Shown here one piece after another: positions 49,842 to 60,460 of a stretch of DNA of 64,000 nt (the stretch's first letter is position 1; each line of letters starts with the position of its first letter). The position numbers and the translations under genes are program-made. The notes under the pieces are model-generated. The model was not told where the DNA came from. It searched no databases and saw only the letters and a program-made list of their open reading frames with translations. The DNA comes from Alphaproteobacteria bacterium (lineage in GTDB: Bacteria > Pseudomonadota > Alphaproteobacteria > Micavibrionales > Micavibrionaceae): contig JAHDXS010000002.1 of NCBI GenBank assembly GCA_023384135.1, positions 682,001-746,000 of the forward strand. The letters are read 5' to 3'.

Positions 49842-50816
49842 TCAGAACCACTTCATTTTTTTGAAGATAAAAACCTGCAGCGCGACCACGACACCGACAA
49901 TCAGAAGAAACAGCCAGAACGCATAAGGGTGCTCCGCGCCCGGAATTCCCGCCACGTTCATACCCAGCAACCCGGTCATGAAATGCAGCGGCAGAAAGAT
50001 CGCCGCGATCACCGAAAGCACGTACATATTCTGGTTCATACGGTCCGAAAGCATATTCACCAGCTCATCCTTGATGACCTGCGTCCGCTCGCGGATGGCG
50101 TCCAGATCCTCGATATACCGCACGACGCGGTCAAGGCTCTCCTGAATCTGCCGCTTGTGGATTGGCTTGAGCCACGGAATCGACGAAAGCCTGAGATTGC
50201 TTAGAACCTCCCGCTGCGGCAGAAGGTAGCGCTTGTAGATGATCGCCTCCTTGCGGAGTTCGATAATCGCCTGTCGCTCCTCCACCTCCGGGCTGTCCAT
50301 AATTTCCTGCTCGAGCGTATCCGTCCGCTCGTCCAGACTAGCCAGAACCGGCTCCATGCGCTCGAACATAAGGTGCGCGCCAAGCGACAGGAAATCACCG
50401 GCGCTCTTCGGGCCTTTTCCGCACAGAAGCAGGCGCACGATTTCCTCCACCGCCGCGATCGGCCGGCGCTGCATGCTGATAATTCGGTGCGGGTCGATCC
50501 AAAGCCGCAGCGAAACCATGTCTTCCGGATCGGCGTCCTTGTTGAAGTTCATCCCGCGCAGGATGACCATGATGCCGTCTTCATGTTCGAACATGCGCGG
50601 ACGCGTCTCCTCGGCCAGCAAAGCATCGACGATCAGCGCGTCTAGATATTTAATTTCTGCGTTAAGCCAAGCCCGTGAATTCGGATTTTTAGCGTCAAGA
50701 TGCACCCAGGCCAGATCGCGGCCTTTGAGCAGAGCCGCGATTTCGGAGCCTTCCGCCGACCGCGCGCCGCCGTGCCCATCCAGAACGAGCATGTGCAAGA
50801 TGCCATCATCAGCCAT
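49842..50816 (-). CDS. zntB: CorA/ZntB-family metal ion channel
   Basis: The 324-residue inner-membrane protein has a large cytosolic N-terminal domain and two C-terminal helices linked by the GMN filter in MTGLLGMNVAGIPG. The end, VFIFKKMKWF, is typical of ZntB, a zinc transporter subgroup. It starts within the end of the MscS gene (8-base overlap), so both are read as one transcript. Confidence 0.93.
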   Translation of the reverse strand: MADDGILHMLVLDGHGGARSAEGSEIAALLKGRDLAWVHLDAKNPNSRAWLNAEIKYLDALIVDALLAEETRPRMFEHEDGIMVILRGMNFNKDADPEDMVSLRLWIDPHRIISMQRRPIAAVEEIVRLLLCGKGPKSAGDFLSLGAHLMFERMEPVLASLDERTDTLEQEIMDSPEVEERQAIIELRKEAIIYKRYLLPQREVLSNLRLSSIPWLKPIHKRQIQESLDRVVRYIEDLDAIRERTQVIKDELVNMLSDRMNQNMYVLSVIAAIFLPLHFMTGLLGMNVAGIPGAEHPYAFWLFLLIVGVVVALQVFIFKKMKWF

Positions 50817-53181
50817 GACCTGTTCTGACCTTCAGGGAGTCTGAGCGTTCAAGAAACTCAAGAATTTTAGCGTCGGGCTTCACGTTAAGATCGCGCTGCG
50901 GATAGGGAATTTCGATGTTTTCCTCTTTGAGCTTGTCCCAGATCATGAACCGCAGGTCAGTCGAGACATCAATCCCCTCGCGGATGTTGCGGATGATTGC
51001 GCGTAGTTCAAACAAAAGCGCACTATCGGCAAAATCTTTGAACAGAACGATCGGTGCGGGATGAGACAGAACGGAAGGATGCTCCCGCGCACAGTCGAGA
51101 AGAATCTCGCGCACCTTGCGCGGATCAGAATCATACGAAACACCGAGCGGAATAATGATGCGCCCTGTCCGGTCATTAAAGTTCCAGTTCCTGACCGAGG
51201 AAGAAATCAACTCCGAGTTCGGAACGATGATCGAACTCTTGTCGAACGTCTCGATCTCCGTTGCGCGAACGCTGATTTTCTTGACGATCCCCTCCCCGGA
51301 ATTGACGACCACCCAGTCGCCCACCTTGATCGGCCGCTCGAACAGCAGGATAAGCCCGGAGACGAAGTTGCTTACGATGCTCTGCAATCCGAAACCTATA
51401 CCGACCGAGAGCGCCCCGGCGATCAGCGCAAGGTTGCTGAGATCGAAACCGACCGCCGAAATACCGGCCATCATGGAGACAATCAGCCCCAGATATCCCA
51501 GAAGCTGGATCAACGATTGCCGGATCGAAGACTCTAGCCGCGTCTTGGGTAGAATTTTGTCGTTGAGAACCTTCTGAAACATCCGGGTGACGAACAGAAG
51601 CAAGAGGAAAACGCCGAGCCCCACAGCAATATTCGCCAGAGAGATATTGACGTTGCCGATATTAAAACCCCAGAAGGCGTGGACAGCCGTTTCCTGAACT
51701 TCCAGCCAGTCCACCCCGATAAGACCAGCAGTCAGAGGCAGACAGAGCGAAAAGATTACAAGATCAAGACTCAGCCCGAGCCAGAAAAGGAGCAGCCGTT
51801 CCTCCTCCTGCTTTTCGCTTCCAGGCAGGGGCTTATGGAACGAATTGTCGATTTGCCGCAGAAACGAACGCGCGACCGAGCGCACCATCAGGATAAAAGT
51901 GAGGAAGGCGATAAGAACCACGCATTTCTCGAAGACGATACGGGAGAGAGCGACATAGCCAAAGAAATTGGCCGCCAGAAGGAACGCTGCTCCAAAAGCG
52001 AAAAACAGAAAGGCCTGTTGCGGCAGAAAGAAATTATTCTTCTTGCCCGCCGCCCGGTAGGCAAACACGGACCCGGTCAGGATAAGCAGCCCGAAAAGAC
52101 TGGTGAAGACATAGCTCTGAAGCACGGCGAACTCGACACCCGCGCCCATATTGCCGCTGAACTCCAGAATGATCTGATCGATTGCGAACAGAAAACCGGT
52201 CAGACACGCGACCCATTGCGTCGTCGGGCGAATGATCTCCGCAGCCCGGAATCGTCCTGTAACGACAAACGCAAAAATCAGAAAACCGGAGAGTAAGATC
52301 AGCTGAGTCGAAAAGGCCAGATTACCTTCATGAATGACGCCCTGCGCCATGAACGACTGCTGGATGAAAGACAGCCCGACCAAGGCGACGATCATGCTGA
52401 TCAGCGCGGACGAGGAAGCCCTCACAAACGGCCTGTGAACACCGCGCTCCTCATCTTTTTTGATTCTTCGCACGAGATTCCGCACGGAATAAATCCGTCC
52501 GGCCAGCAACAGCGCCGCAAAAATAAGAATTGAAAAGATGAGCGCGGAATAAGACGGATTTTGTTTCTGGATAACCTCCGCCGCGCTTTTGAAATTCGCA
52601 AGCTGCGCGTTATAGTTCTCCAAAGCAGCAGCCCACAATTCGACGCTGAACGGAGAAGATTGTCGCTCCAGAACCCGGCTCAGGAAGTTTTCACGCCGCA
52701 GTCCCGCAATTCTTTCCTGCAAACGCAATGACTTTGAAACCAGAGCATCCGCTTGTATGGAGAGCCCCTCAAAAGTTAGGGACTGCTCGCCCAGCTGGGT
52801 GCGCAGTTGCACGATGGCCTCGGGCTCGGGAACCGCAGGGGTGCCCTCCACGGGCACCGGCACAGGCCCAAGATCCTGAAGATCAGCCGCAATCCTCGCC
52901 CTTTGCGGTTTAATCGCTTCGACAAGGCTTATAACTTCGGTGCGCAGATCCTTGATCGACTGTCTTTTTCCATTCAACGCCTGCGAGTCGGGATCTCCCG
53001 ATAGAATCTCGGCCTCAAGGGCATCAATAAGCTTTTGCTTCTCATCCAGAAATTTTTGGATTTCCTTGGGCTCGGAAGGCAGCAGAGGCGCCTCAGTGGG
53101 CGTTTGGGCGAAGGCCGCAGCCTGCCAAAAGAAAATAAAAACCGTCAAAAAAACGGCAAATGAAAGTTTCCGCATGACCAT
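50809..53181 (-). CDS. Large MscS-type mechanosensitive channel with periplasmic domain
   Basis: The 790-residue protein begins with a signal peptide (about residues 1-25), an N-terminal domain of helical coiled-coil character (to about 230), then many membrane helices, and the MscS core GIGFGLQSIVSNFVSGLILL followed by FERPIKVGDWVVVNSGEG near residues 600-640, and a beta domain at the C-terminus. It belongs to the DUF3772-type MscK/YbdG-like long channels, which open under hypo-osmotic stress. It overlaps zntB by eight bases. Confidence 0.92.
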   Translation of the reverse strand: MVMRKLSFAVFLTVFIFFWQAAAFAQTPTEAPLLPSEPKEIQKFLDEKQKLIDALEAEILSGDPDSQALNGKRQSIKDLRTEVISLVEAIKPQRARIAADLQDLGPVPVPVEGTPAVPEPEAIVQLRTQLGEQSLTFEGLSIQADALVSKSLRLQERIAGLRRENFLSRVLERQSSPFSVELWAAALENYNAQLANFKSAAEVIQKQNPSYSALIFSILIFAALLLAGRIYSVRNLVRRIKKDEERGVHRPFVRASSSALISMIVALVGLSFIQQSFMAQGVIHEGNLAFSTQLILLSGFLIFAFVVTGRFRAAEIIRPTTQWVACLTGFLFAIDQIILEFSGNMGAGVEFAVLQSYVFTSLFGLLILTGSVFAYRAAGKKNNFFLPQQAFLFFAFGAAFLLAANFFGYVALSRIVFEKCVVLIAFLTFILMVRSVARSFLRQIDNSFHKPLPGSEKQEEERLLLFWLGLSLDLVIFSLCLPLTAGLIGVDWLEVQETAVHAFWGFNIGNVNISLANIAVGLGVFLLLLFVTRMFQKVLNDKILPKTRLESSIRQSLIQLLGYLGLIVSMMAGISAVGFDLSNLALIAGALSVGIGFGLQSIVSNFVSGLILLFERPIKVGDWVVVNSGEGIVKKISVRATEIETFDKSSIIVPNSELISSSVRNWNFNDRTGRIIIPLGVSYDSDPRKVREILLDCAREHPSVLSHPAPIVLFKDFADSALLFELRAIIRNIREGIDVSTDLRFMIWDKLKEENIEIPYPQRDLNVKPDAKILEFLERSDSLKVRTGHG

Positions 53182-53526
53182 AATTTCAAAACTGACATTC
53201 TGACGAGGGCATCATTGTGACAGCTTTTTCGGGTAGGGCAAGGACTATATGTGGCTTCTTCTAGCCGAAGAACCCGGACAACAAGGATTTGACGAGGCGT
53301 GCGCCAAGGTAATTCACGAATCTCTAATATGAAGGGCCGCAAAAGCCTGAGGTCTTTGGTAAAAAAAGTGAAATAAAATAAAGAGATGGTTTGCAAAGTG
53401 ACATTAAATACTTCATGATAGGCACGGTTTTAATGCACCGTCTGATGCGTGAAAACTTTGAAGGTGCAGTATTTTTATAAATTAACGGGCGTAAACGCCC
53501 ACATAATATCATGAGGAGGAGCCGAA
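53182..53526. other. Intergenic region between MscS gene and acidic-tail gene
   Basis: This 345-base gap between divergent genes is AT-rich toward the right. It contains a hairpin GGGCG-TAAA-CGCCC (53487-53500) just before the ribosome site GAGGAG of the gene at 53527, and an inverted pair TTCTTC/GAAGAA near 53260. No gene is supported. Confidence 0.5.
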
Positions 53527-53898
53527 ATGGCCGAATCAAAAAATCCGAATAACTACCCCGATCCGAAAAGCCCGGAAGGAAAGGCTCGCGCTAGCCGTCT
53601 TTACTTCGCGATGATCGTCGTTCTGTTTATCTTCCTGGGTACGGTCGTGCTGATCCATCAGTTCGGCCATAACGTGATCGAGACGAAGGTTAAGACGGTT
53701 TTCTACCAGATCACCGGACAGCCTGTTGAAGCAACTGAGCCCGCCGAAGGCGAAGCCGCCGCGGAAGGTGAAGAGGCCGCGACCGAAGAGTCTGCGACTG
53801 AAGAGTCTGCCACTGAAGAGGCTCCCGCTGCTGAAGAAGCACCGGCAGAAGAAGCTCCCGCCGAAGAAGCCCCTGCAGAGGCCGCTCCTCAGGAGTAA
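53527..53898 (+). CDS. Membrane-anchored protein with acidic repeat tail
   Basis: The 123-residue protein has a charged N-terminus, one membrane helix (about residues 25-45, LYFAMIVVLFIFLGTVVLI) and a C-terminal tail from residue 66 made of near-repeats of EEAPAE and EESATE. The acidic tail likely lies outside the membrane and is disordered. A strong ribosome site (GAGGAG) and a strong terminator at 53934 mark a well-expressed single gene. No family recognised. Confidence 0.75.
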   Translation: MAESKNPNNYPDPKSPEGKARASRLYFAMIVVLFIFLGTVVLIHQFGHNVIETKVKTVFYQITGQPVEATEPAEGEAAAEGEEAATEESATEESATEEAPAAEEAPAEEAPAEEAPAEAAPQE

Positions 53899-53933
53899 AT
53901 TCCGTAAAGGAATTTTAATTCAAGAATTCAGGA

Positions 53934-53959
53934 AACGCCGGAGCAATCCGGCGTTTTTT
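53934..53959 (+). terminator. Intrinsic terminator
   Basis: A nine-base stem AACGCCGGA/TCCGGCGTT (53934-53942 with 53947-53955) closed by a GCAA tetraloop and followed by TTTT. Confidence 0.88.
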
Positions 53960-54101
53960 CTTAACGCCTGATCGTGTTTTTATATTGGCAAGCGGGATCA
54001 CCGCCACACGCCCAAAATTTTGAGGAACAATAACAAACCTGTAACATAGAGGCGGGGCGTCCCTCAGAACGCACAAGCATTGAATCGGAGCAAACAAGTC
54101 T

Positions 54102-55355
54102 TCAGGGAACCTTCGCGCGCTCGATAACGCCCTCTTTTTCCAGCTCGTCCAGCCTGTCCGCGCTCAATTTCAAAACTTTTTCAAGCACGTCTTGCGTGTC
54201 CTGGCCGAGGATCGGTGGGGAGAGTTCATAGGATACGGGGGTTTGCGAAAGTTTCAGCGGGCTGCCAACCAGTTTAATGGGCTGAGGGCTCTGAATATGG
54301 CCCATGGAAATTTCCATTTCGCGGTGCCGAACCTGCGGGGTCGCAAAAACTTGATCCATCGTATTAACAGGTCCGCCCGGGATATCCGCCGCGAGCATCA
54401 TCTCGACCCAGTAGCCGCTCGTTTGGCTCTTCAGAGCCTCTTCGATCATCGGGATGAGCGTCGCCCGGTTAAGGACACGGTTTTTATTGGTCGAGAAGCG
54501 CGCATCGCCCGCCCATTCGGGCTTGCCTATCATCGCGCAGAACCGCGCGAACTGCTCGTTATTCCCGACCGCGACGACGATGTAACCGTCTTTCACCGCA
54601 AACGCCTGATAGGGAACGATCGTGCTGTGCGCATTGCCAAGGCGCGGCGCGGGCTTGCCGCTCGTCAGGTAATATTGCGCAAGGTTCGTAAGCGAGGCGA
54701 GCGTGCAATCGACCAGCGCAACATCGATAAGCTGCCCTTCGCCCGTTTGCTCGCGGTGATGAAGCGCTGCCAGAATCCCGATCGTGGCGTTCAGGCCCGT
54801 GATGATATCGCTGAGCGCGACGCCGACCTTCATCGGCGCCCCGTCCGGCTCGCCCGTCACGGCCATTAGCCCGCCCATCGCCTGCGCCATCAGATCGTAC
54901 CCCGGCTCCTCCGCCAGCGGCCCGCTCTGGCCGAACCCTGTTATCGAACAATAAATCAGCTTCGGATACTTGTCCTTCAACTGCGCATATCCCAACCCGT
55001 ACTTCGCAAGCCCTCCGGCCTTGAAATTCTCGATCAGGATGTCTGAGCTCTCCAGCAACTGGTGAATGATCTGCTGGCCTTCTTTGGTTTTAATATCGAC
55101 GGCCACCGATTTTTTATTGCGGTTAATCGAGAGGTAATAGGCGCTCTCGTGCGTGTCGTTGCCGTGTGCATCTTTCAGAAACGGCGGTCCCCACAGGCGC
55201 GTGTCGTCGCCCGCACCGGGCCTTTCGATCTTGATGATCTCCGCGCCCAGATCGCCGAGCATCTGCGTGCAATAAGGCCCCGCCAGCACGCGGGAGAGAT
55301 CAAGAACGCGGAGAGTCTGAAGCGATTTTTTCACAGTCGTATCGTTGGATTGCAT
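54102..55355 (-). CDS. CaiB/BaiF-family CoA transferase
   Basis: The 417-residue class III CoA transferase moves CoA between carboxylic acids. It starts from ATG 55355 with LRVLDLSRVLAGPYCTQMLGDLG, seen here as VLDLSRVLAGPYCTQ, then EIIKIERPGAGDDTR, and the active-site Asp in EPGYDLMAQAMGGLMAVTG. The C-terminal half is complete. The donor and acceptor are unknown; with the beta-oxidation and PHA genes, a role in organic acid activation is likely. A run of G residues and a tRNA-Gly lie upstream. Confidence 0.92.
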   Translation of the reverse strand: MQSNDTTVKKSLQTLRVLDLSRVLAGPYCTQMLGDLGAEIIKIERPGAGDDTRLWGPPFLKDAHGNDTHESAYYLSINRNKKSVAVDIKTKEGQQIIHQLLESSDILIENFKAGGLAKYGLGYAQLKDKYPKLIYCSITGFGQSGPLAEEPGYDLMAQAMGGLMAVTGEPDGAPMKVGVALSDIITGLNATIGILAALHHREQTGEGQLIDVALVDCTLASLTNLAQYYLTSGKPAPRLGNAHSTIVPYQAFAVKDGYIVVAVGNNEQFARFCAMIGKPEWAGDARFSTNKNRVLNRATLIPMIEEALKSQTSGYWVEMMLAADIPGGPVNTMDQVFATPQVRHREMEISMGHIQSPQPIKLVGSPLKLSQTPVSYELSPPILGQDTQDVLEKVLKLSADRLDELEKEGVIERAKVP

Positions 55356-55434
55356 ACGACAAACACTAAGCCCAAAACCTCTGACACTCAAGGTCTTGCG
55401 GACGTTACTGGACAATGTTGGGGGGGGAGATGAA

Positions 55435-55509
55435 TGGAGCGAGTGAAGGGCTTCGAACCCTCGACCTATACCTTGGCAAGGTATCGCTCTACCCCTGAGC
55501 TACACTCGC
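55435..55509 (-). tRNA. tRNA-Gly (anticodon GCC)
   Basis: The minus-strand sequence folds as a cloverleaf of 75 nt with acceptor stem GCGAGUG/CACUCGC, anticodon stem AUACC/GGUAU around loop UUGCCAA, TPsiC stem with GUUCGAA, discriminator U and an encoded CCA (55435-55437). The anticodon GCC reads GGC/GGU. It is located just upstream of the CoA transferase gene. Confidence 0.96.
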
Positions 55510-55606
55510 TTAAACAACCATTCAATCGATCGTGGGGTTTTTATAAGGACATTGAGGGGGAATTGCAAGTCTGAATTTGCGGCCTCTGAAAAGCCCGGAA
55601 GCGGCC

Positions 55607-55894
55607 TCAGTAAAGGCCGCCCACCTGCACCAGCGGCACGCGGTAGCCGATCGGCTCGTGGTTGGGGAACAGGGAATAAATCATGATATTGGGGCTGGCT
55701 TCGACCCGGTTGGTCATCGGCGCGGGCACCTCATAGTGCATCAGGTCTTCCTCAAGCCCTGGCTCGTGGTAGACCAGCATGAACAGGCGCTGGTCCCGGT
55801 AATATTCGACGCGGCAGACGATATCGGGCAGGGGTCTATCGCTGACCATCATTACCCCCCCGTCATGCAGAACGCCCAACTCGATATTCATCAC
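55607..55894 (-). CDS. Hypothetical protein, 95 residues
   Basis: A soluble strand-rich protein: IELGVLHDGGVMM, IVCRVEYYRDQRLFMLVYHE and a C-terminal VPLVQVGGLY. It overlaps the gene before it by four bases (ATGA), so it is coupled to it. No family recognised; the single Cys is in VCRVEY. Confidence 0.62.
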   Translation of the reverse strand: MMNIELGVLHDGGVMMVSDRPLPDIVCRVEYYRDQRLFMLVYHEPGLEEDLMHYEVPAPMTNRVEASPNIMIYSLFPNHEPIGYRVPLVQVGGLY

Positions 55895-56145
55895 CCAAGC
55901 CCCGGCAATCTGGTTGTGAAATTATATTCAGGATCGACCGCAGCGACTTCCGGAGCCGGCTCGGCCTCCGGCAGAGCGGCGGAAAGATCGTCTGAGATTA
56001 AGGATTCCTGCCCCGGCAGCTTGCCTGACAGGCTGTAAGACTCGAATCCGCGTCCAAGGCTGTTGGCCACGGCCTGATTATCGAGAGGGGCTACGCCCAC
56101 CTCCGCCATACGTTGTAACAACGCCTCTGGCCCTTCGAATTCCAT
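55891..56145 (-). CDS. Hypothetical protein, 84 residues
   Basis: ATG 56145 (MEFEGPEAL) is chosen over 56163 because GGGGAT lies eight bases before it. The product is acidic, with a Pro/Ala-rich second half. It is the first gene of a two-gene minus-strand unit with the 95-residue gene downstream. No recognised domain. Confidence 0.58.
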   Translation of the reverse strand: MEFEGPEALLQRMAEVGVAPLDNQAVANSLGRGFESYSLSGKLPGQESLISDDLSAALPEAEPAPEVAAVDPEYNFTTRLPGLG

Positions 56146-56330
56146 TTGAATATCCCCACACACGCGATATTGTGTTGAATTCTAACGCAAAAACCTTAAA
56201 GAAAGTCTTAGAGGCGTCGTTCAGACCACAATAAAAGCAATGTTGTCATAATATCATTGTAACGCGCTGCATTATGGAATTGCACGAAAAAAAGCATTTG
56301 AGATAAATTTTCCGAAAATTGGGCAAAAAC

Positions 56331-56873
56331 ATGGAAAAAGCGATGCATATTCAACAAGATAAAGATCTTCCGGTGTCGCCGGAACAGCTCCTTATGCTTT
56401 TGGATAGTTTAAATATTGCTTATAAACTGCACCGCCACGAGCCGATCTTCACCGTCGAGGAGGGGCTCCACCTCAAGGAATCGATCCCCGGCGTGCATTG
56501 CCGCAACCTGTTCGTGCGGGACAAAAAGGAGGATATGTTCCTCGTGGTCGCCGCCAACGAAACCCGCATCGACATGAAAAAACTGGCCGATGTGCTGGGC
56601 AGCGGGCGGCTGTCCTTCGGCTCTCCTGAGCGTCTTTGGCAATATCTGGGCATCCGCCCCGGCTCGGTCTGTCCCTTTTGCATCATAAATGACGAAGGAA
56701 AAAAGGTCCGCATCATGCTCGATGCCGGAATGATGCAGGCGCCGCTCGTGAACTACCACCCCATGGACAACGCCATGACCATCGGCCTTTCTCCCGAAGG
56801 CCTCATCCGCTTCATCGAGCATGTGGGCCACAAGCCGGAAATCGTGGATCTCCGCCCTGCCGCGCCCGATTGA
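56331..56873 (+). CDS. ProXp-ala/YbaK-type prolyl-tRNA editing protein
   Basis: The 180-residue protein removes mischarged alanine (or a similar error) from tRNA-Pro in trans. Typical features are HEPIFTVEEGLHL, GVHCRNLFVRDKKEDMFLVV with the essential Lys, LGSGRLSFGSPERLWQYLGI, and GSVCPFCIIND followed by LVNYHPMDNAMT. This belongs to the PrdX/ProXp-ala subgroup rather than the longer bacterial YbaK. ATG 56331 is the best of three possible starts; the ribosome site is weak. No relation to neighbours. Confidence 0.88.
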   Translation: MEKAMHIQQDKDLPVSPEQLLMLLDSLNIAYKLHRHEPIFTVEEGLHLKESIPGVHCRNLFVRDKKEDMFLVVAANETRIDMKKLADVLGSGRLSFGSPERLWQYLGIRPGSVCPFCIINDEGKKVRIMLDAGMMQAPLVNYHPMDNAMTIGLSPEGLIRFIEHVGHKPEIVDLRPAAPD

Positions 56874-56970
56874 TTCCCCTATAAGCCTTTGCATTTTTCC
56901 CGCAGATAGTTTAGCTTCGCGAGTGCAATTCAAGCATGAAACGGCCCGATAAGCCCAAGGAGACTCCCGC

Positions 56971-57942
56971 ATGATTTTCGGCGGCAACTGGAAAGCCAAA
57001 CCCGTAACAAGGAACGAGGAAACCATGAGCCCGGCGACACCGATCGCCTCAGGGGAAATTCTCGACTCGGTTTACGATGTTTCTGCGCAGGACTTCGAGG
57101 AGAAGGTCATGCGCGCCTCCCTCAACGCGCCGGTGATCGTTGATTTCTGGGCGCCATGGTGCGGACCGTGCAAACAGTTGATGCCCGTGCTCGAACGCCT
57201 TGTGCGTGAAACGAAAGGCGAGGTTCTTCTGGCCAAGGTTAATATCGACGAGAACCAGCAACTCGCCGCGATGCTCCGCATCCAGTCCGTGCCGACCGTC
57301 TATGCCTTTTATCAGGCGCAGCCCATCGACGCCTTTCAGGGCAACCTGCCCGAAAGCCAACTGCGCGAATTCATCACCGCGCTGGTCAAGATGGCCCGCA
57401 ACAACCGCCCCGACTCGATCGACGTACCCAAGGCGCTCGAAGCTGCCGCGCTGGCGCTGGCGCAGGGCGATATCGCCGGGGCGCAATCCGTCTATATTGA
57501 CATCCTCCAGCAGGACCCCGACAACGCCCCCGCCTTCGTCGGCATGGTGCGCTGTTTCCTCGCCGCCGGGGATATCGAGCAGGCCGAGGGCATGATCGCC
57601 AACGCCCCCGCCTCCATCGCCAAGGATCGCAACTTCGCCGAAGCCAAATCCGCCATAGAAATTGCCCGCAAGGCCCCCGTCGGCGCGACGGCGGAATTGG
57701 AGGCGAAGGTCGCCGCAAACCCGAAAGACCATCAGGCCCGCATCGATCTCGCTCTGGCGCTCTACGCCGCCGGAAACAAAGAGGCCGCGACCGACCAGCT
57801 TCTGGAATCCATCGCCATCGACCGCAAATGGAACGAGGAGGCCGCCCGCAAGGAACTGCTCAAACTGTTCGAGGCGATGGGACAGGCCGACCCCGTGACC
57901 ATCGAGGCGCGCAAGAAACTCTCCTCCATTCTCTTCTCGTGA
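56971..57942 (+). CDS. cnoX: CnoX/YbbN-like thioredoxin-TPR protein
   Basis: The 323-residue protein joins a thioredoxin domain (about residues 35-140) with C-terminal TPR-like repeats. The active site is [11 protein letters not shown], a full CxxC, whereas E. coli CnoX has lost one Cys. The TPR region has two copies of AxxLxxGxxxxA-type helices. Such proteins protect chaperone clients during oxidative stress. AAGGAG is placed well for ATG 56971; ATG 57025 has a similar site (GAGGA). A Trm112-like gene follows by eight bases. Confidence 0.9.
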   Translation: MIFGGNWKAKPVTRNEETMSPATPIASGEILDSVYDVSAQDFEEKVMRASLNAPVIVDFWAPWCGPCKQLMPVLERLVRETKGEVLLAKVNIDENQQLAAMLRIQSVPTVYAFYQAQPIDAFQGNLPESQLREFITALVKMARNNRPDSIDVPKALEAAALALAQGDIAGAQSVYIDILQQDPDNAPAFVGMVRCFLAAGDIEQAEGMIANAPASIAKDRNFAEAKSAIEIARKAPVGATAELEAKVAANPKDHQARIDLALALYAAGNKEAATDQLLESIAIDRKWNEEAARKELLKLFEAMGQADPVTIEARKKLSSILFS

Positions 57943-57950
57943 GGCCGCTG

Positions 57951-58121
57951 ATGGACGTTGATCCCAAGCTGCTCGAAATTCTGGTCTGTCCCGTGACGAA
58001 GGCGCCGCTGCGCTATGACCGGGAGAGGCAGGAACTCATCTCCGATGCCGCCAAACTCGCCTACCCGATCCGCGAGGGCATCCCGATTATGCTGCCCTCG
58101 GAGGCGCGGGAGCTGATCTGA
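57951..58121 (+). CDS. Trm112/UPF0434-family small protein
   Basis: The 56-residue protein matches the family of short proteins: [20 protein letters not shown], then [19 protein letters not shown]. In eukaryotes Trm112 activates methyltransferases. The usual second CxxC is missing here: only the VCP Cys remains. It is the second gene after cnoX, eight bases downstream. Confidence 0.9.
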   Translation: MDVDPKLLEILVCPVTKAPLRYDRERQELISDAAKLAYPIREGIPIMLPSEARELI

Positions 58122-58194
58122 CGCAATTTTGCCTTTTCCGGCGGTTTATGCTGAAATAGGCGAAATAAACAATATTCTGGGGTAAACAACGCTA

Positions 58195-58428
58195 ATGATC
58201 GAAGGTTTGGGCAACTCCCTGAGGGCGTTCTGGCAGAGATATTCAGGCCGCGTCACGCCCGTCTCGAAGGTCGACAACGAGGGCATGAACACCGAGGAAC
58301 AGCGCGAACGCGCACGCTTTTCCGCCCGCAAGGGCGCCGAAGCCCAGACCCATTACCTCTACGGCGCCGACGGCCAGCAAAAACCCGTTGAGCCGCCCGA
58401 AGGCCACAACCTCGACGAAATCGGCTAA
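58195..58428 (+). CDS. Hypothetical protein, 77 residues
   Basis: A soluble basic protein, IEGLGNSLRAFWQRYSGRV at the start and an EPPEGHNLDEIG tail. GGGGTAAACAACG precedes the ATG. It lies between the Trm112-like gene and the leu leader. No family recognised. Confidence 0.58.
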   Translation: MIEGLGNSLRAFWQRYSGRVTPVSKVDNEGMNTEEQRERARFSARKGAEAQTHYLYGADGQQKPVEPPEGHNLDEIG

Positions 58429-58489
58429 AAACGCCGCAAATCTCAAAAAATCGTTGCGTGACAGGCCCGCTTTCGGCTTTAATGCCCCC

Positions 58490-58546
58490 ATGGACAAGAA
58501 AAGCGCATCGCTGCTGCTCCTAAACCTCCTCCTTATGAACCCCTGA
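58490..58546 (+). CDS. leuL: leuA leader peptide
   Basis: The short frame reads MDKKSASLLLLNLLLMNP, 18 residues, with seven Leu codons of CTG, CTC, CTA and CTT types in a nine-codon stretch. It lies 130 bases before leuA on the same strand. Ribosome stalling at the Leu codons when leucine is short would let leuA be transcribed, as in classical attenuation. Ends in CCCCTGA, which can pair with CAGGGG at 58580-58585. The ribosome site is poor (CCCCCATG); it could be nearly leaderless. Confidence 0.82.
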   Translation: MDKKSASLLLLNLLLMNP

Positions 58547-58585
58547 GCGGGCATGAGGCGCCACGGTGCGCCTGCGCTACAGGGG
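58540..58585 (+). promoter_or_regulatory. Attenuator-like stem after the leu leader
   Basis: AGGCGC/GCGCCT (58556-58561 with 58568-58573) forms an inner hairpin, and CCCCTG/CAGGGG (58540-58545 with 58580-58585) can close an outer stem that overlaps the leader's last codon and stop. A smaller hairpin CCTG-CGCTA-CAGG competes with it. TTTTT follows at 58594-58598, eight bases after the stem, so termination is plausible but not classical. Confidence 0.55.
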
Positions 58586-58676
58586 ACCGGAAATTTTTCC
58601 AGAACATTGAAAAAGAACGAAAAGCGCAGTAAAACCCTGTGCGGGGACGCGCAAATCTTTAGGAGCCCGACTTAAA

Positions 58677-60266
<1,590 letters not shown>

Positions 60267-60317
60267 TCCGAAAAGCTCTAGCCGCTCTCACCCCGCATGA
60301 GCAGGTTGAGACTTCGC

Positions 60318-60339
60318 TGCTGCGCCGCAGCAATTTTAT
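60318..60339 (+). terminator. Intrinsic terminator of leuA
   Basis: TGCTGC-GCC-GCAGCA (60318-60332) followed by ATTTTAT. The stem is six bases with a three-base loop. Confidence 0.65.
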
Positions 60340-60460
60340 AAGCTTTTTGCAATTTTTTGTGAAACAAACTTTATTTTTTCGGCGCGCCTGCATACTATAA
60401 TATCAAAGATAAAAATATTAATCCTGAAGCGTTCCGAAAAAAGAACAAAGGGGTGTGTCC

